Shown here one piece after another: positions 17,259-25,293 of a DNA stretch of 64,000 bases (positions are counted from its first letter, which is position 1; each line of letters begins with the position of its first letter). Below the pieces are notes generated by a model. That model had not been told where the DNA came from. It saw only the letters and a list, made by a program, of their open reading frames with translations, and did not search any database. Position numbers and translations under genes: made by a program. The stretch lies in the NCBI RefSeq assembly GCF_014836445.1, contig NZ_JACSQV010000008.1:124001-188000 (forward strand). Reading direction: 5' to 3'. The stretch is from Cellulomonas avistercoris. Its GTDB lineage: Bacteria > Actinomycetota > Actinomycetes > Actinomycetales > Cellulomonadaceae.

Positions 17259-18070
17259 CCCCGGTGCGGGACGTCGTCGCCATCGTGGTGCCCGTCACAG
17301 GCCCCCGCGCCGCCTGGGGAGCGCTCGTGCCCCCGGAGCTCGCGGGCGACGACGACGTCCTGGTCCTCGACGACCGTGCCGACCCCGCCCGGTCCGCGGA
17401 GCTGGCCGCCGAGCTCGCGCGGGACACGCGCGTGCACGCCGTCGTCGGCCACTTCAGCAGCCTGGGGGCACGACGCGCCCTGGAGTCGTACGGCCGGTCG
17501 GGCGCAGTGCGGGTCAGCCTGCCGCTGGCGTCCGCGCCCGACGTGACGGTCCACCACCAGGATCGTCGGCTCGGTGTCGTGGCGCCCATGCCCTCGGACC
17601 GCGAGCAGGTGGCGGCCGTGCGCCGGCACGTCGCCGAGCAGGAGGGCGACGCGGTCGCCGTGGTGCTCTCGGAGCACGGCGCGCTGCCGCGACTGTGGAC
17701 GCAGGCCGGTGGGCGCGTCGTCACGCCCGCCGAGGCGGCGGCCGGGTCCGCGGAGCACGTGGTGGTGCTGGGCGAGCTCGACGACACACGTGCCGCGTGG
17801 CCGACGCTCTCCGCGCTCGTGCGATCCGGCCGCCGCGTGGTGCTGAGCGACGACGCCTGGGTCGGGGCGGCCGAGCTCGCCCACGACGCCGGGGGCGTCG
17901 GCGTCGACGTGGTGACGACGCAGCCCGACCCGGGCGCGCTCGTGCGGGCCGCGTGCGAGCACGCCCGCGCGAGCCTGCGTGCGGGGCACGACGCCTCCGG
18001 CTTCGTGGACTCGTGGTCGCTGCCGCCGGCGCGCTGGGTCGTCACCGCTGCGGCAGGTGCCCGTGGCTGA
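17255..18070 (+). CDS. Solute-binding-like protein without signal peptide, in the hydrazine-type operon
   Basis: 271 residues starting at a GTG that overlaps the upstream TGA. The pattern is that of type 1 periplasmic-binding folds of the LivK/receptor family: IVVPVTGPRAAWGALVPPE, then VHAVVGHFSSLGARRALESY and RVSLPLASAPDV. There is no signal peptide or lipobox, so it should be cytoplasmic. It could sense or carry a pathway amino acid. I know of no such gene in described hydrazine clusters, so it is the least explained member here. Confidence 0.65.
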   Translation: MTPVRDVVAIVVPVTGPRAAWGALVPPELAGDDDVLVLDDRADPARSAELAAELARDTRVHAVVGHFSSLGARRALESYGRSGAVRVSLPLASAPDVTVHHQDRRLGVVAPMPSDREQVAAVRRHVAEQEGDAVAVVLSEHGALPRLWTQAGGRVVTPAEAAAGSAEHVVVLGELDDTRAAWPTLSALVRSGRRVVLSDDAWVGAAELAHDAGGVGVDVVTTQPDPGALVRAACEHARASLRAGHDASGFVDSWSLPPARWVVTAAAGARG

Positions 18071-19133
18071 GCAGGTCGACGTCGCCGTCGTCGGCGACGG
18101 TGTCGTGGGTGCCTTCGTCGTCGCGGCGCTCCTGGACGCCGGGGTCCCTGCCGGACGGCTCGCCTGGTTCGGCGACCGCGGGGGCTACGAGCGCCGCTCG
18201 GCCACCCGCCGCTCCGGTGGTCTGCTGCGCTGCGGCGTCGCCGAGGGCCCCGCCGCGAGGCTCGCCGTCGAGTCGTTCACGCAGACCTGGCGCCAGCACC
18301 CCGACCGGGTCGTGTCGGGCGCCGTCGAGGTCGTCGGGCGGGACCGGTCCGCGCTGCTGCCGGCGCGTGTCGAGGAGCTGGCGGGCGCCGGCGTCGCCGG
18401 GGAGCTGGTGACGACCGACCGGCTGCGCACGGTGATCCCCTTCGCGTGGCACGACGGTGACGCGGCGATGCTCGAACCCGGCGGGGGGTGGGCGCCGCCG
18501 CACGCGGTGCGCTCGCGGCTGGTGCGGGCGGCACGGCGCGCCGGGGTCGCCCTGCGTGACGTCTCGCCCGTCGACGCGGTCGAGCACGACACGCCCGGGC
18601 CGGTGCGCGTCCGGACGGGTCCCGAGACGGTCCGTGCCCGGTGCGTCGTCGTCGCCGCGGGTCGGTCGACGCACCGGCTCGTACCGTCCGTCCCCGGGAC
18701 GTCGCGGCTGCGCCGCATCGGGTACGCGTACTACGACGGCCTGCTGCCCCCGGGGCTGCCGGCCGTGAACGACGAGGCGCGCGGCCTGTGGTGGCGCCCG
18801 GCTCCGACCCGGACGCGCCCCGCGCGCTACCTCGTCGGCCGGGCGGTCGACGCACCCTCCGAGGGGGTGACGAGCGTCGGCCGGTCCGTGCAGCAGGACG
18901 AGTACGTCCGCGCCGGGTTCGCCGCTCTGCTGCCCGACGCGGGGCGGGGCACGTACCTGGGCGGCGTGACGTCGTTCGACGTGCAGAGCGACGGTCATGG
19001 CTCGATCGCCCCGTGGCACGCCGCGGCGGACGGGAACGTGCTCGCCGTCCACGGCCTCGACGGCGGCGGGTTCAAGCAGGCACCGGCGATCGCGCGCCGC
19101 TTGGCGGCGGCGGTCATGAAGGAGGCGTCATGA
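18063..19133 (+). CDS. DAO-family FAD-dependent oxidoreductase
   Basis: 356 residues. FAD-binding GDGVVG near the N-terminus and a C-terminal VHGLDGGGFKQAPAIARRLA typical of D-amino-acid/glycine oxidase-type flavoenzymes. In the s56-p1 pathway a DAO-like enzyme (Spb39) oxidatively splits the lysine-glycine hydrazine adduct to hydrazinoacetate and 2-aminoadipate semialdehyde; the same role is inferred here. GTG 18063 overlaps the previous gene by 8 nt and lacks a strong binding site, consistent with coupling. Confidence 0.85.
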   Translation: MAEQVDVAVVGDGVVGAFVVAALLDAGVPAGRLAWFGDRGGYERRSATRRSGGLLRCGVAEGPAARLAVESFTQTWRQHPDRVVSGAVEVVGRDRSALLPARVEELAGAGVAGELVTTDRLRTVIPFAWHDGDAAMLEPGGGWAPPHAVRSRLVRAARRAGVALRDVSPVDAVEHDTPGPVRVRTGPETVRARCVVVAAGRSTHRLVPSVPGTSRLRRIGYAYYDGLLPPGLPAVNDEARGLWWRPAPTRTRPARYLVGRAVDAPSEGVTSVGRSVQQDEYVRAGFAALLPDAGRGTYLGGVTSFDVQSDGHGSIAPWHAAADGNVLAVHGLDGGGFKQAPAIARRLAAAVMKEAS

Positions 19134-19615
19134 GGGTGGTCCGGGTGACCGCGGGGACGGACACCGAGACGGTGGCGCAGGTGGCCGAGCTGTTCGTCGC
19201 CTACCGCGGCTTCTACGGACGCGAGGGCGACGAGGACGCCGCGCGCGCGTTCCTGAGGGCCCGCGTCGAGCGCGGCGACTCCCTGGTGCGGGCCGTGCTC
19301 GAGGACGGTCGCGCGGTCGCGTTCACGCAGGTGTACCCGGGCCACTCGTCCCTGCGGCTGCACACCACGTGGCAGCTCAACGACCTGTTCGTCGCCCCGG
19401 ACGTCCGGGGCGGCGGAGCGGGCGTCGCTCTCGTCCGTCACGTCCTCGCGGAAGCCGCCGACGCCGGCGCGCACGAGGTCAGGCTCGAGACGCAGCGCAC
19501 CAACACTCGCGCACGTGCGCTGTACGAGCGGCTGGGCTTCGGCCTTGCCGCCGACGCCGAGCAGGACGGCGAGTTCCTCACCTACACGAGAGCACCAGGG
19601 GGCAGTGATGGATGA
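19130..19615 (+). CDS. GNAT-family N-acetyltransferase in the hydrazine-type operon
   Basis: 161 residues. Acetyl-CoA motif in DLFVAPDVRGGGAGVALVRH, then ETQRTNTRARALYERLGF. AAGGAGG precedes ATG 19130, which overlaps the DAO stop (ATGA). A GNAT acylates hydrazinoacetate in triacsin biosynthesis, so acylation of the hydrazine, or of the toxic free amine for self-protection, is a reasonable guess here. Confidence 0.85.
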   Translation: MRVVRVTAGTDTETVAQVAELFVAYRGFYGREGDEDAARAFLRARVERGDSLVRAVLEDGRAVAFTQVYPGHSSLRLHTTWQLNDLFVAPDVRGGGAGVALVRHVLAEAADAGAHEVRLETQRTNTRARALYERLGFGLAADAEQDGEFLTYTRAPGGSDG

Positions 19616-20867
19616 CGTGCTGGATGTCGTGGCCGTGGGTCTGGGGCCCGCCAACCTCGGTCTGGCGGCCGCCGTGGACGAGCTGACGGCCACGGGCGTG
19701 CCCGTGAGGGCGGCGTTCCTCGACCGGCGGCCCGGGTTCGACTGGCACCCCGACATGCTGCTGTCGTCGTCGGTCATGCAGATCTCCTTCCTCAAGGACC
19801 TGGCGACCCAGCGCGACCCCCGCAGCCCCTTCACGTTCACCAGCTACCTGCACCACTGTGGCCGGCTGAACGACTTCATCAACATGCAGACGTTCTTCCC
19901 GTCGCGCCTGGAGTTCACGGACTACCTGCGTTGGGTGGTCGAGCGGTTGACGGTCGACATCCGCTGGGGTGCGCACGTCGAGGCCGTGGACCTCGTGGGG
20001 GACCTGTGCCGCGTGCGCGGGACGCGCGACGGCCTGGCCTTCGAGCTGTGGAGCCGGCACGTCGTCATCGGCGTCGGCTCGCGACCCGTGCTGCCGTCGT
20101 GGGCCGAGACGGCCGGCGGCCGGATCCTGCACAACACCTCGCTGCGCTCGGGTCTCGAGGCGCTCGACCTGGGAGCGGCGCCGCGGATCGCGGTGGTGGG
20201 GCAGGGGCAGAGTGCGGCGGAGGTCGTCCGGCACGCCTACGACGGCGTCCCGGGGTCGCAGGTGCACTGCTTCATCTCCGGCTACGGCATGGTCCCCGCG
20301 GACGACAGCCCTTTCGCGAACCGCGTGTTCGACCCCGCGGCGGTCGACGACTTCTACTTCGCGCCCGCCGCGGTGCGCGAGGACCTGCTGCGGCGGCACC
20401 GCACCACGAACTACGGGTGCGTCGACCCCGACCTGCTGCAGTGGCTGTACGCGGCCGAGTACGGCGGGCGTGTCACGGGCGACCAGCGGCTGCACATGCA
20501 CCGTGCGTCCGCGGTGCACGCCGCCACCGAGCACGAGGGCGCGGTCACGCTGACCGTCGAGGACCGGCTCGCCGGGACGACACGCTCGGAGGACTTCGAC
20601 GCGGTGGTGTGCGCGACCGGTTTCCGCTCGGTCCTGCCTGTCGGGATGTTCGGCGAGGGGTTCCCGCCCGGTCCCGCGACGCTCGCCCGCGACTACCGCG
20701 TGGTGCGCAGCGGCGTCACGCTGCCGGTGTTCGTCGTCGGTGCGACCGATTCCCACCACGGGCTCGGAGCGGGTCTGCTGTCGAACATCGCGGTGCGCTC
20801 ACAGGAGCTGGTGACGAGCATGGGGCTGGAGCGGGTGCGGGAGCCGCTGGTCCCGGTGAGCGTCTGA
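19608..20867 (+). CDS. Lysine/ornithine N-monooxygenase
   Basis: 419 residues. FAD motif VGLGPANLGLA (about 10-20), substrate-side motif SSVMQISFLKDL, NADPH motif VVGQGQSAAE (196-205) and the late ATGF box. Members of the IucD/SidA/PvdA family hydroxylate the side-chain amine of lysine or ornithine with O2 and NADPH. Next to cupin, MetRS-like and DAO genes it should supply N6-hydroxylysine for N-N bond formation rather than a siderophore, as no siderophore synthetase is in the window. It overlaps the GNAT gene by 8 nt and is the last operon gene. Confidence 0.93.
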   Translation: MDDVLDVVAVGLGPANLGLAAAVDELTATGVPVRAAFLDRRPGFDWHPDMLLSSSVMQISFLKDLATQRDPRSPFTFTSYLHHCGRLNDFINMQTFFPSRLEFTDYLRWVVERLTVDIRWGAHVEAVDLVGDLCRVRGTRDGLAFELWSRHVVIGVGSRPVLPSWAETAGGRILHNTSLRSGLEALDLGAAPRIAVVGQGQSAAEVVRHAYDGVPGSQVHCFISGYGMVPADDSPFANRVFDPAAVDDFYFAPAAVREDLLRRHRTTNYGCVDPDLLQWLYAAEYGGRVTGDQRLHMHRASAVHAATEHEGAVTLTVEDRLAGTTRSEDFDAVVCATGFRSVLPVGMFGEGFPPGPATLARDYRVVRSGVTLPVFVVGATDSHHGLGAGLLSNIAVRSQELVTSMGLERVREPLVPVSV

Positions 20868-20935
20868 GGCACCGGCCGAGGAGTGAGCGACGGGAAGGCC
20901 CGTTGCTGCTGCCGCGCGCTCTCAGCGGGCGAGGG

Positions 20936-21385
20936 TCAGACGGTCGCCAGCGACGACCAGACCTCGTTGGGGCTGTTGGTGCAGGCGCCCCAGGTGAGGG
21001 TGGCCGTGCGGAAGTCCTCGATGCAGCCGATGCCCCAGTCGAGCTGGTGGATGCGGCCGTCGCTGGTCTGTCCCCAGCGCACCAGCAGACCGCTGTCGCA
21101 GGCCGTGACGAAGATCCCGGAGGAGCTGCCGGTGGCCAGGCACCGGCCGTCCGGGGTGCGGATGGTCTGGTCGGCGGCCGAGCAGACCCAGCGCTGCGTG
21201 GCCGAGCCGTTGCACTTCGTGGTGAACGCCGCCACCGGCCGCTCGGGGTGCTCGCGGCGGTCGACGCACAGCCCGGTGTCCTTGTTGCCCAGCTCGCCGC
21301 CGGCTCGTCGAGATTCAGGGACCTCTGAGAACGGGGGCGGGATGCATGAAACGAACGGATCGCGCGAACGGGTGAGACGGCTCAA
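20936..21385 (-). CDS. Ricin-B-type lectin-domain protein, possibly truncated
   Basis: 149 residues without a signal peptide. Beta-trefoil lectin features are seen: DTGLCVDRR, CNGSATQRWVC and later NEVWSSL, with paired cysteines. Such CBM13-like domains normally sit on secreted glycosidases. The N-terminal ~25 residues look random, so this may be the surviving end of a larger secreted protein. The start at 21385 abuts the operator of the next gene. Confidence 0.5.
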   Translation of the reverse strand: MSRLTRSRDPFVSCIPPPFSEVPESRRAGGELGNKDTGLCVDRREHPERPVAAFTTKCNGSATQRWVCSAADQTIRTPDGRCLATGSSSGIFVTACDSGLLVRWGQTSDGRIHQLDWGIGCIEDFRTATLTWGACTNSPNEVWSSLATV

Positions 21386-21391
21386 GGCAGC

Positions 21392-21440
21392 ATCTCGATG
21401 GTCGATAGGTCCATGGGCAGGACGTATCGACTATCGAGAT
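21392..21440. promoter_or_regulatory. 17-bp inverted repeat operator before the DUF2975/XRE pair
   Basis: Arms ATCTCGATGGTCGATAG (21392-21408) and GTATCGACTATCGAGAT (21424-21440) match at 15 of 17 positions. Each arm itself contains two copies of TATCGA or a near match. It sits right before the DUF2975 gene, and the XRE protein of the pair is the likely binder. Confidence 0.6.
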
Positions 21441-21450
21441 GGGGTCGGCG

Positions 21451-22176
21451 ATGACGGCAGCGGTTGAGCACGAGAAGCTCGGGCGGAGGCTCGGTCCGCC
21501 GACCCTGGTGGCGTTGATGCTCGTCGTCGCGTACCTGGCCGTCGCGAGCGGCCTGTTCTACGCCGGTATGGCGCTGCTGGGCCGCGGCACCAGCGCCGAG
21601 GCTCCCGTCCGGCTGACGGCCCCCGTCGGGTACATGGCGGGGGTGTGGCCCTGCGTCGACGGCTGGTCGATGGACGGCTCGTCGTGCGGGCCGGCGGCGT
21701 CGGGCGACGTCTGGCCCGGTGGTCAGCCACTCCCGGTCCGCCACGGCGGTGAGCTCCTCGCCGGCGCCGACGTCGATCCCGTGACCGCGCTGCTGGCGAG
21801 CGCAGGGGCGTGGGGTGGGCTCGTCGCCGGGGGCGTCGTGGGGCTCGTGCTCATCCCCGCGCTGCGCAGCACCGCGTCCGGACGTCCGTTCGCTCGCGGG
21901 AACGCGCGTCGCCTGGGATGGGCCGCGGCCGTCGTCATGGTCGCGTGGGTCGTGGCGACCGTCGGGGACGTCGTCGCCGCGTCCCGGATCATCGCGGTCA
22001 TCGAGGCCACGCCACGATGGTCGCCGACGGGCTCGTTCGCGATGCCTGCCGACTGGCTCGCTCCGACGCTCGTCGTCGGGTGGTGGCCGTTGCCCGTCGT
22101 CCTGCTGCTCCTCGCGCTCGCGGCCGCCACGGGGCGAGGCACCCGGCTGACGTCGGACACCGAGGGCCTGGTGTGA
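21451..22176 (+). CDS. DUF2975 membrane protein
   Basis: 241 residues from ATG 21451. Four hydrophobic segments: LVALMLVVAYLAVASGLFYA, a mid segment (WGGLVAGGVVGLVLIPAL), LGWAAAVVMVAWVVATVGDVV and a C-terminal LPVVLLLLALAAA. DUF2975 proteins are usually encoded with a small XRE repressor, as here. Role unknown; probably a membrane partner that controls the regulator. An alternative ATG at 21439 lies inside the operator repeat and is less likely. Confidence 0.75.
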   Translation: MTAAVEHEKLGRRLGPPTLVALMLVVAYLAVASGLFYAGMALLGRGTSAEAPVRLTAPVGYMAGVWPCVDGWSMDGSSCGPAASGDVWPGGQPLPVRHGGELLAGADVDPVTALLASAGAWGGLVAGGVVGLVLIPALRSTASGRPFARGNARRLGWAAAVVMVAWVVATVGDVVAASRIIAVIEATPRWSPTGSFAMPADWLAPTLVVGWWPLPVVLLLLALAAATGRGTRLTSDTEGLV

Positions 22177-22439
22177 GCGACGACGCCACCGGTCAGCACC
22201 GGGTGGTCTCGCACCTCGCGCGCCTGCTGGAGGTGCGCAACATGTCCCTCGTCCAGCTGGCCGCCCTGAGCGGCATCACCGTCGCCAACCTGTCCGTCCT
22301 CAAGAACGGACGAGCGAGAGCGATCCGCTTCAGCACCCTGACCGCGGTCTGCGACGTGCTGCAGTGCCAGCCCGGCGACCTCCTCGAGGTGCTGGCGACG
22401 CCGGGTCCCGACGTGGGGGACGACCGCGCCGGACGCTGA
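22173..22439 (+). CDS. XRE-family regulator paired with DUF2975
   Basis: 88 residues. Helix-turn-helix in LVQLAALSGITVANLSVLKN with the family continuation FSTLTAVCDVLQCQPGDLLEV (YozG type). GTG 22173 overlaps the DUF2975 TGA, so the two are coupled. It likely represses its own operon through the inverted repeat at 21392-21440. Confidence 0.88.
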   Translation: MSDDATGQHRVVSHLARLLEVRNMSLVQLAALSGITVANLSVLKNGRARAIRFSTLTAVCDVLQCQPGDLLEVLATPGPDVGDDRAGR

Positions 22440-22535
22440 CCGGACCTCGGTGGCGCCTGCCGAGGCGGCAGAGGTCGACCCTCGGCAGCGGTCGATCCGC
22501 CGTGCCCACGCCCGCCGTTCCGAGAGGATGGCCCG

Positions 22536-23150
22536 ATGAGCGAGCACTTCCGCCCTGGCGACGTCGTCGTCGTCCGCGAGGTCGTCGACGGTCTGGTCTG
22601 GACGGAGCGCCCGGTGACGGTCGTCGTCGACGACCCCGACCAGCTCGTCCTGCACCAGGCCGCCGGCAGCGTGACGCGCGAGCCCATCGACCCGTCCGAG
22701 CGCAAGGACTACCTGCGGATCATGGCGGGTGGGCGCTGGACCCTGCGCGACAAGGTGTGGCAGCCCCCGGGCCGTCTGCGGATCGGTCGCATCGGCCTGC
22801 CGTTCGAGGTCTGGCGGCTCTCGACCCCCGACGAGCGGGACGTGGCGGCCTGGTACGTCAACCTCCAGGAACCGCTGCGACGCACCGCCGACGGCTTCGA
22901 GACGCTCGACCACGTGCTCGACATCCTCGTCGCGCCCGACCTGTCGTGGTGGCGGTGGAAGGACGAGGACGAGCTCGTCGCGGCTGTGCAGCACGGGGTC
23001 CTGACCGCGGGGACGGCTGCCGCCATCAGGGCCACCGGTGAGGCGGTGATCGCCGACATCGAGCGCGGCGACCCGCCGTGGGACCTCACCTGGGCGACCT
23101 GGCAGCCGGGCGAGATCGACCGGGCGAGTGCCCTGCCTCAGATCACCTGA
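22536..23150 (+). CDS. DUF402-domain protein (second copy in window)
   Basis: 204 residues. Signature WYVNLQEPLRRT, DHVLDILV and WKDEDELVAAVQHGVLT. It keeps the acidic metal ligands of FomD-type hydrolases. Its C-terminal half aligns by eye with the protein at 11453, but the N-terminal halves differ. GAGAGG precedes ATG 22536. Its last codons overlap the tail of the convergent DUF1801 gene by 8 nt. Confidence 0.82.
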   Translation: MSEHFRPGDVVVVREVVDGLVWTERPVTVVVDDPDQLVLHQAAGSVTREPIDPSERKDYLRIMAGGRWTLRDKVWQPPGRLRIGRIGLPFEVWRLSTPDERDVAAWYVNLQEPLRRTADGFETLDHVLDILVAPDLSWWRWKDEDELVAAVQHGVLTAGTAAAIRATGEAVIADIERGDPPWDLTWATWQPGEIDRASALPQIT

Positions 23151-23598
23151 CTGCGCGCTTCACCAGCGCGCCGAGCTTCTCCAGAGCCGCATCCGTCGGC
23201 CCGGCCAACGCGAACGACGTCGCCCAGGCACCGCTGTCGTCGTCGAGCCCGGCCTGCGCGCTGAACCCGAAGGTCGAGTAACGCTCCTTGTCCATCTGCC
23301 CGCTGCGGAAGAAGCACAGCACCTTGCCGTCGCGCGCGTACCCCGGCTGCCCGTAGTACAGCTTCGGTGCGAGCCCGGGCGCCGCCTGCGTCACGATCGC
23401 GTGCACACGCTCGGCCAGCGAGCGGTCCTCGGGTGGCATCTGGGCGATCTTCGCGAGCACGTCCGCCTCGTCGGCGGCCGCCTTGTCCGCGTCACGCGCG
23501 CGTCGCGCCTGCGCCTTGAGCTCCGCGGCCCGCTCCTTCATCGCCGCGCGTTCCTGCGCCGAGAAGCCGTCCGCCGCCGTCGAGACCTTGCCTGCCAT
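23143..23598 (-). CDS. DUF1801-like protein
   Basis: 151 residues. A charged helical N-terminus (Lys/Arg/Ala/Glu-rich, residues 10-50) precedes a YdhG/DUF1801-type fold: VHAIVTQAAPGLAPKLYYGQPGYARDGK is recognisable, with the typical Gly-X-Pro-X-Tyr loop. Function unknown; some relatives were proposed as iron chaperones. GAGAGGGG precedes ATG 23598. Confidence 0.75.
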   Translation of the reverse strand: MAGKVSTAADGFSAQERAAMKERAAELKAQARRARDADKAAADEADVLAKIAQMPPEDRSLAERVHAIVTQAAPGLAPKLYYGQPGYARDGKVLCFFRSGQMDKERYSTFGFSAQAGLDDDSGAWATSFALAGPTDAALEKLGALVKRAVR

Positions 23599-23736
23599 CG
23601 CACACCCCTCTCCCGATCCATGAAGGTGCGACCGACCCTAGGCGCGCGCCTCGCGGCGGTGCTTCTCGAATCCTGACCTCCCACGCCGAGCGGGCGACGG
23701 CACGCCGCTCGTGGCGTTCACGGCCGACGTCGCGGC

Positions 23737-24180
23737 TCAGCCGACCTCGACGGTGAGCACGTTGGACCGCCGCCCACCGGGCGCCCACTGCACGGTGTGC
23801 GTGCCCGGCTCGTCGAAGACGTACTCCGTCACGTCGTAGTGCGCGTCCACGCCGGGTCCGGGCAGCACCCGGCCGTCGTACGAGGCCGGCTCGAGCGCGT
23901 CCTGGCCCTGCGGCACGGGGTCGGTCGCGGGTGCGCCGTCCACGAGCTCCCCGAGGACCTCCTTGGGTCCCATGACGAACAGCGGGTGCGCCGCGTCCGT
24001 CGACTCGACGACGTGCACCACGCGCACCGGCTCGCCGACGGCCGCGCGCAGCGTCGCGGTGAGGACCGTCAGCCGGTAGCCGTCCCGCTCCTCGCCCTTG
24101 TCGGGCCAGGACGGGTAGCCGTCGACGACGCTCCGGTCCGCGTCCGACGGGGGCGCGGCCCGCGCCCGTGCGGGGCTCAT
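23737..24180 (-). CDS. Partner protein of the eCIS-motif gene, unknown function
   Basis: 147 residues. Middle and C-terminal parts look like an all-beta domain: EPVRVVHVVESTDAAHPLF, then DVTEYVFDEPGTHTVQWAPGG. No signal peptide. Its ATG (24180) overlaps the TGA of the upstream gene (ATGA), so the pair is translationally coupled. This intimacy suggests a binding partner, immunity or adaptor role, which is inference. Confidence 0.6.
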   Translation of the reverse strand: MSPARARAAPPSDADRSVVDGYPSWPDKGEERDGYRLTVLTATLRAAVGEPVRVVHVVESTDAAHPLFVMGPKEVLGELVDGAPATDPVPQGQDALEPASYDGRVLPGPGVDAHYDVTEYVFDEPGTHTVQWAPGGRRSNVLTVEVG

Positions 24181-25091
24181 GGACGCACCACCACGTCCTC
24201 CCACTGCGTCGGCGACGGACCGGCCGTGGTCGTGAAGCCGTTGACCGTCACCGCCTGCGGGCTCTTCTGCAGCCGGAACGTGACCGTCGTGCCGGACACG
24301 GTGATGATCCGGCGGATCAGGTAGCCGGAGGCCGGGACGACCGTCTCGCCGATGCCCGCCGAGGGCACCCGGTACGTGTCGAGCTGCTCACGGTCCATCG
24401 TGCCGTCGCCGCCGTGGTTGTCGGCCAGGTCGATGACGCGGGCGCGCGGCTCGCCGTGCCGGTCCGGGGGGATCGGGTACCCCGGCATGTAGCCGCTGTT
24501 GTTGCTGCGCCCCGGCGGGACCGACGTGTACGAGCCGGTGTGCCGCAGCGACGCCGAGACCTGCTCGCTGTCCTCGACGGACGCCATGTCCGCGTCGACC
24601 CCCGTCGACGACGTCAGGGCGATGTCGATCGACATCCCGACCGTCGCCGGCTCGTCGATGGGCCGGTGCCCCGGCCCGTTGCGCAGCGCCACCGGCAGCG
24701 GCTGGGAGGCCGCGTCCATGAGCTCGCCGATCGTCCCGCCGAGCAGGGCGCCGCCCAGACCGCCGACGAGCGCACCCACCGGCCCGCCCACGACACCGCC
24801 GACCAGGGCGCCGAGGCCGCCGCCGACCAGCGCACCCGTCGTCCGGTCGTCCGTGGGGCCCTCGTCCTCCAGCCCGCGCCCGTCCGTCGTGCCCGGTGAG
24901 GACGCCGGTGCGCGCAGGTCGGTGAGCAGCGCCGTGACCGCCCGGTTCCCCGCGGCGCGCTGCAGCGCGAGCACCTGCTCGGCCCGCGAACCGCCCGCAC
25001 CGGGCCGCGCGCGTCGTGCCGCGGTGCGGTGCGCCGGGGGCTGGCCGTGCTGCTGCAGCGTCGCGTACATCCGGCGGCCCCCCTCGCGCAT
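24177..25091 (-). CDS. eCIS-motif protein with glycine-zipper segment
   Basis: 304 residues from ATG 25091. Residues 40-56 (VLALQRAAGNRAVTALL) match the LQRxxGNxAV motif found near the N-terminus of many proteins linked to extracellular contractile injection systems and DUF4157 proteins. Residues 86-125 form a glycine zipper (repeated GALVGG) that could insert in a membrane. The C-terminal ~170 residues are unassigned. ATG 25091 has GGAGG close upstream; an alternative ATG lies at 25070. No contractile-sheath genes are in the window. Confidence 0.6.
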   Translation of the reverse strand: MREGGRRMYATLQQHGQPPAHRTAARRARPGAGGSRAEQVLALQRAAGNRAVTALLTDLRAPASSPGTTDGRGLEDEGPTDDRTTGALVGGGLGALVGGVVGGPVGALVGGLGGALLGGTIGELMDAASQPLPVALRNGPGHRPIDEPATVGMSIDIALTSSTGVDADMASVEDSEQVSASLRHTGSYTSVPPGRSNNSGYMPGYPIPPDRHGEPRARVIDLADNHGGDGTMDREQLDTYRVPSAGIGETVVPASGYLIRRIITVSGTTVTFRLQKSPQAVTVNGFTTTAGPSPTQWEDVVVRP

Positions 25092-25199
25092 GGACCTCCA
25101 GTGTCGCCCCGCGGTGTCCCGCCGGGCCAGGCGGGGGCGACGACCTGCCCGGACGGGCACGGGCGCACCCACCCGGTATCAGGTCGTGACGAGCATCAC

Positions 25200-25247
25200 T
25201 TGAACATGTTCAACATGACCGCTAGCGTTCTTGTTGAACACGTTCAA
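25200..25247. promoter_or_regulatory. Two TTGAACA-GTTCAA operators bracketing a -10 box
   Basis: TTGAACATGTTCAA (25200-25213, perfect palindrome) and TTGAACACGTTCAA (25234-25247) flank TAGCGT (25223-25228). A dimeric repressor bound here would block the promoter of the gene at 25294. The same motif occurs at 53471-53498. Confidence 0.65.
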
Positions 25248-25293
25248 CCAGCCGGGAACCGCTCGGCTGACGTCCGGCCCGAGGAGCGATCCG

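Noticed and set aside
14193-20867. Operon as a hydroxamate siderophore cluster because of the N-hydroxylase and GNAT
   Set aside because: No NRPS, IucA/IucC-type synthetase, siderophore permease or iron-box-like operator was seen, while the cupin, MetRS-like and DAO genes fit hydrazine formation.
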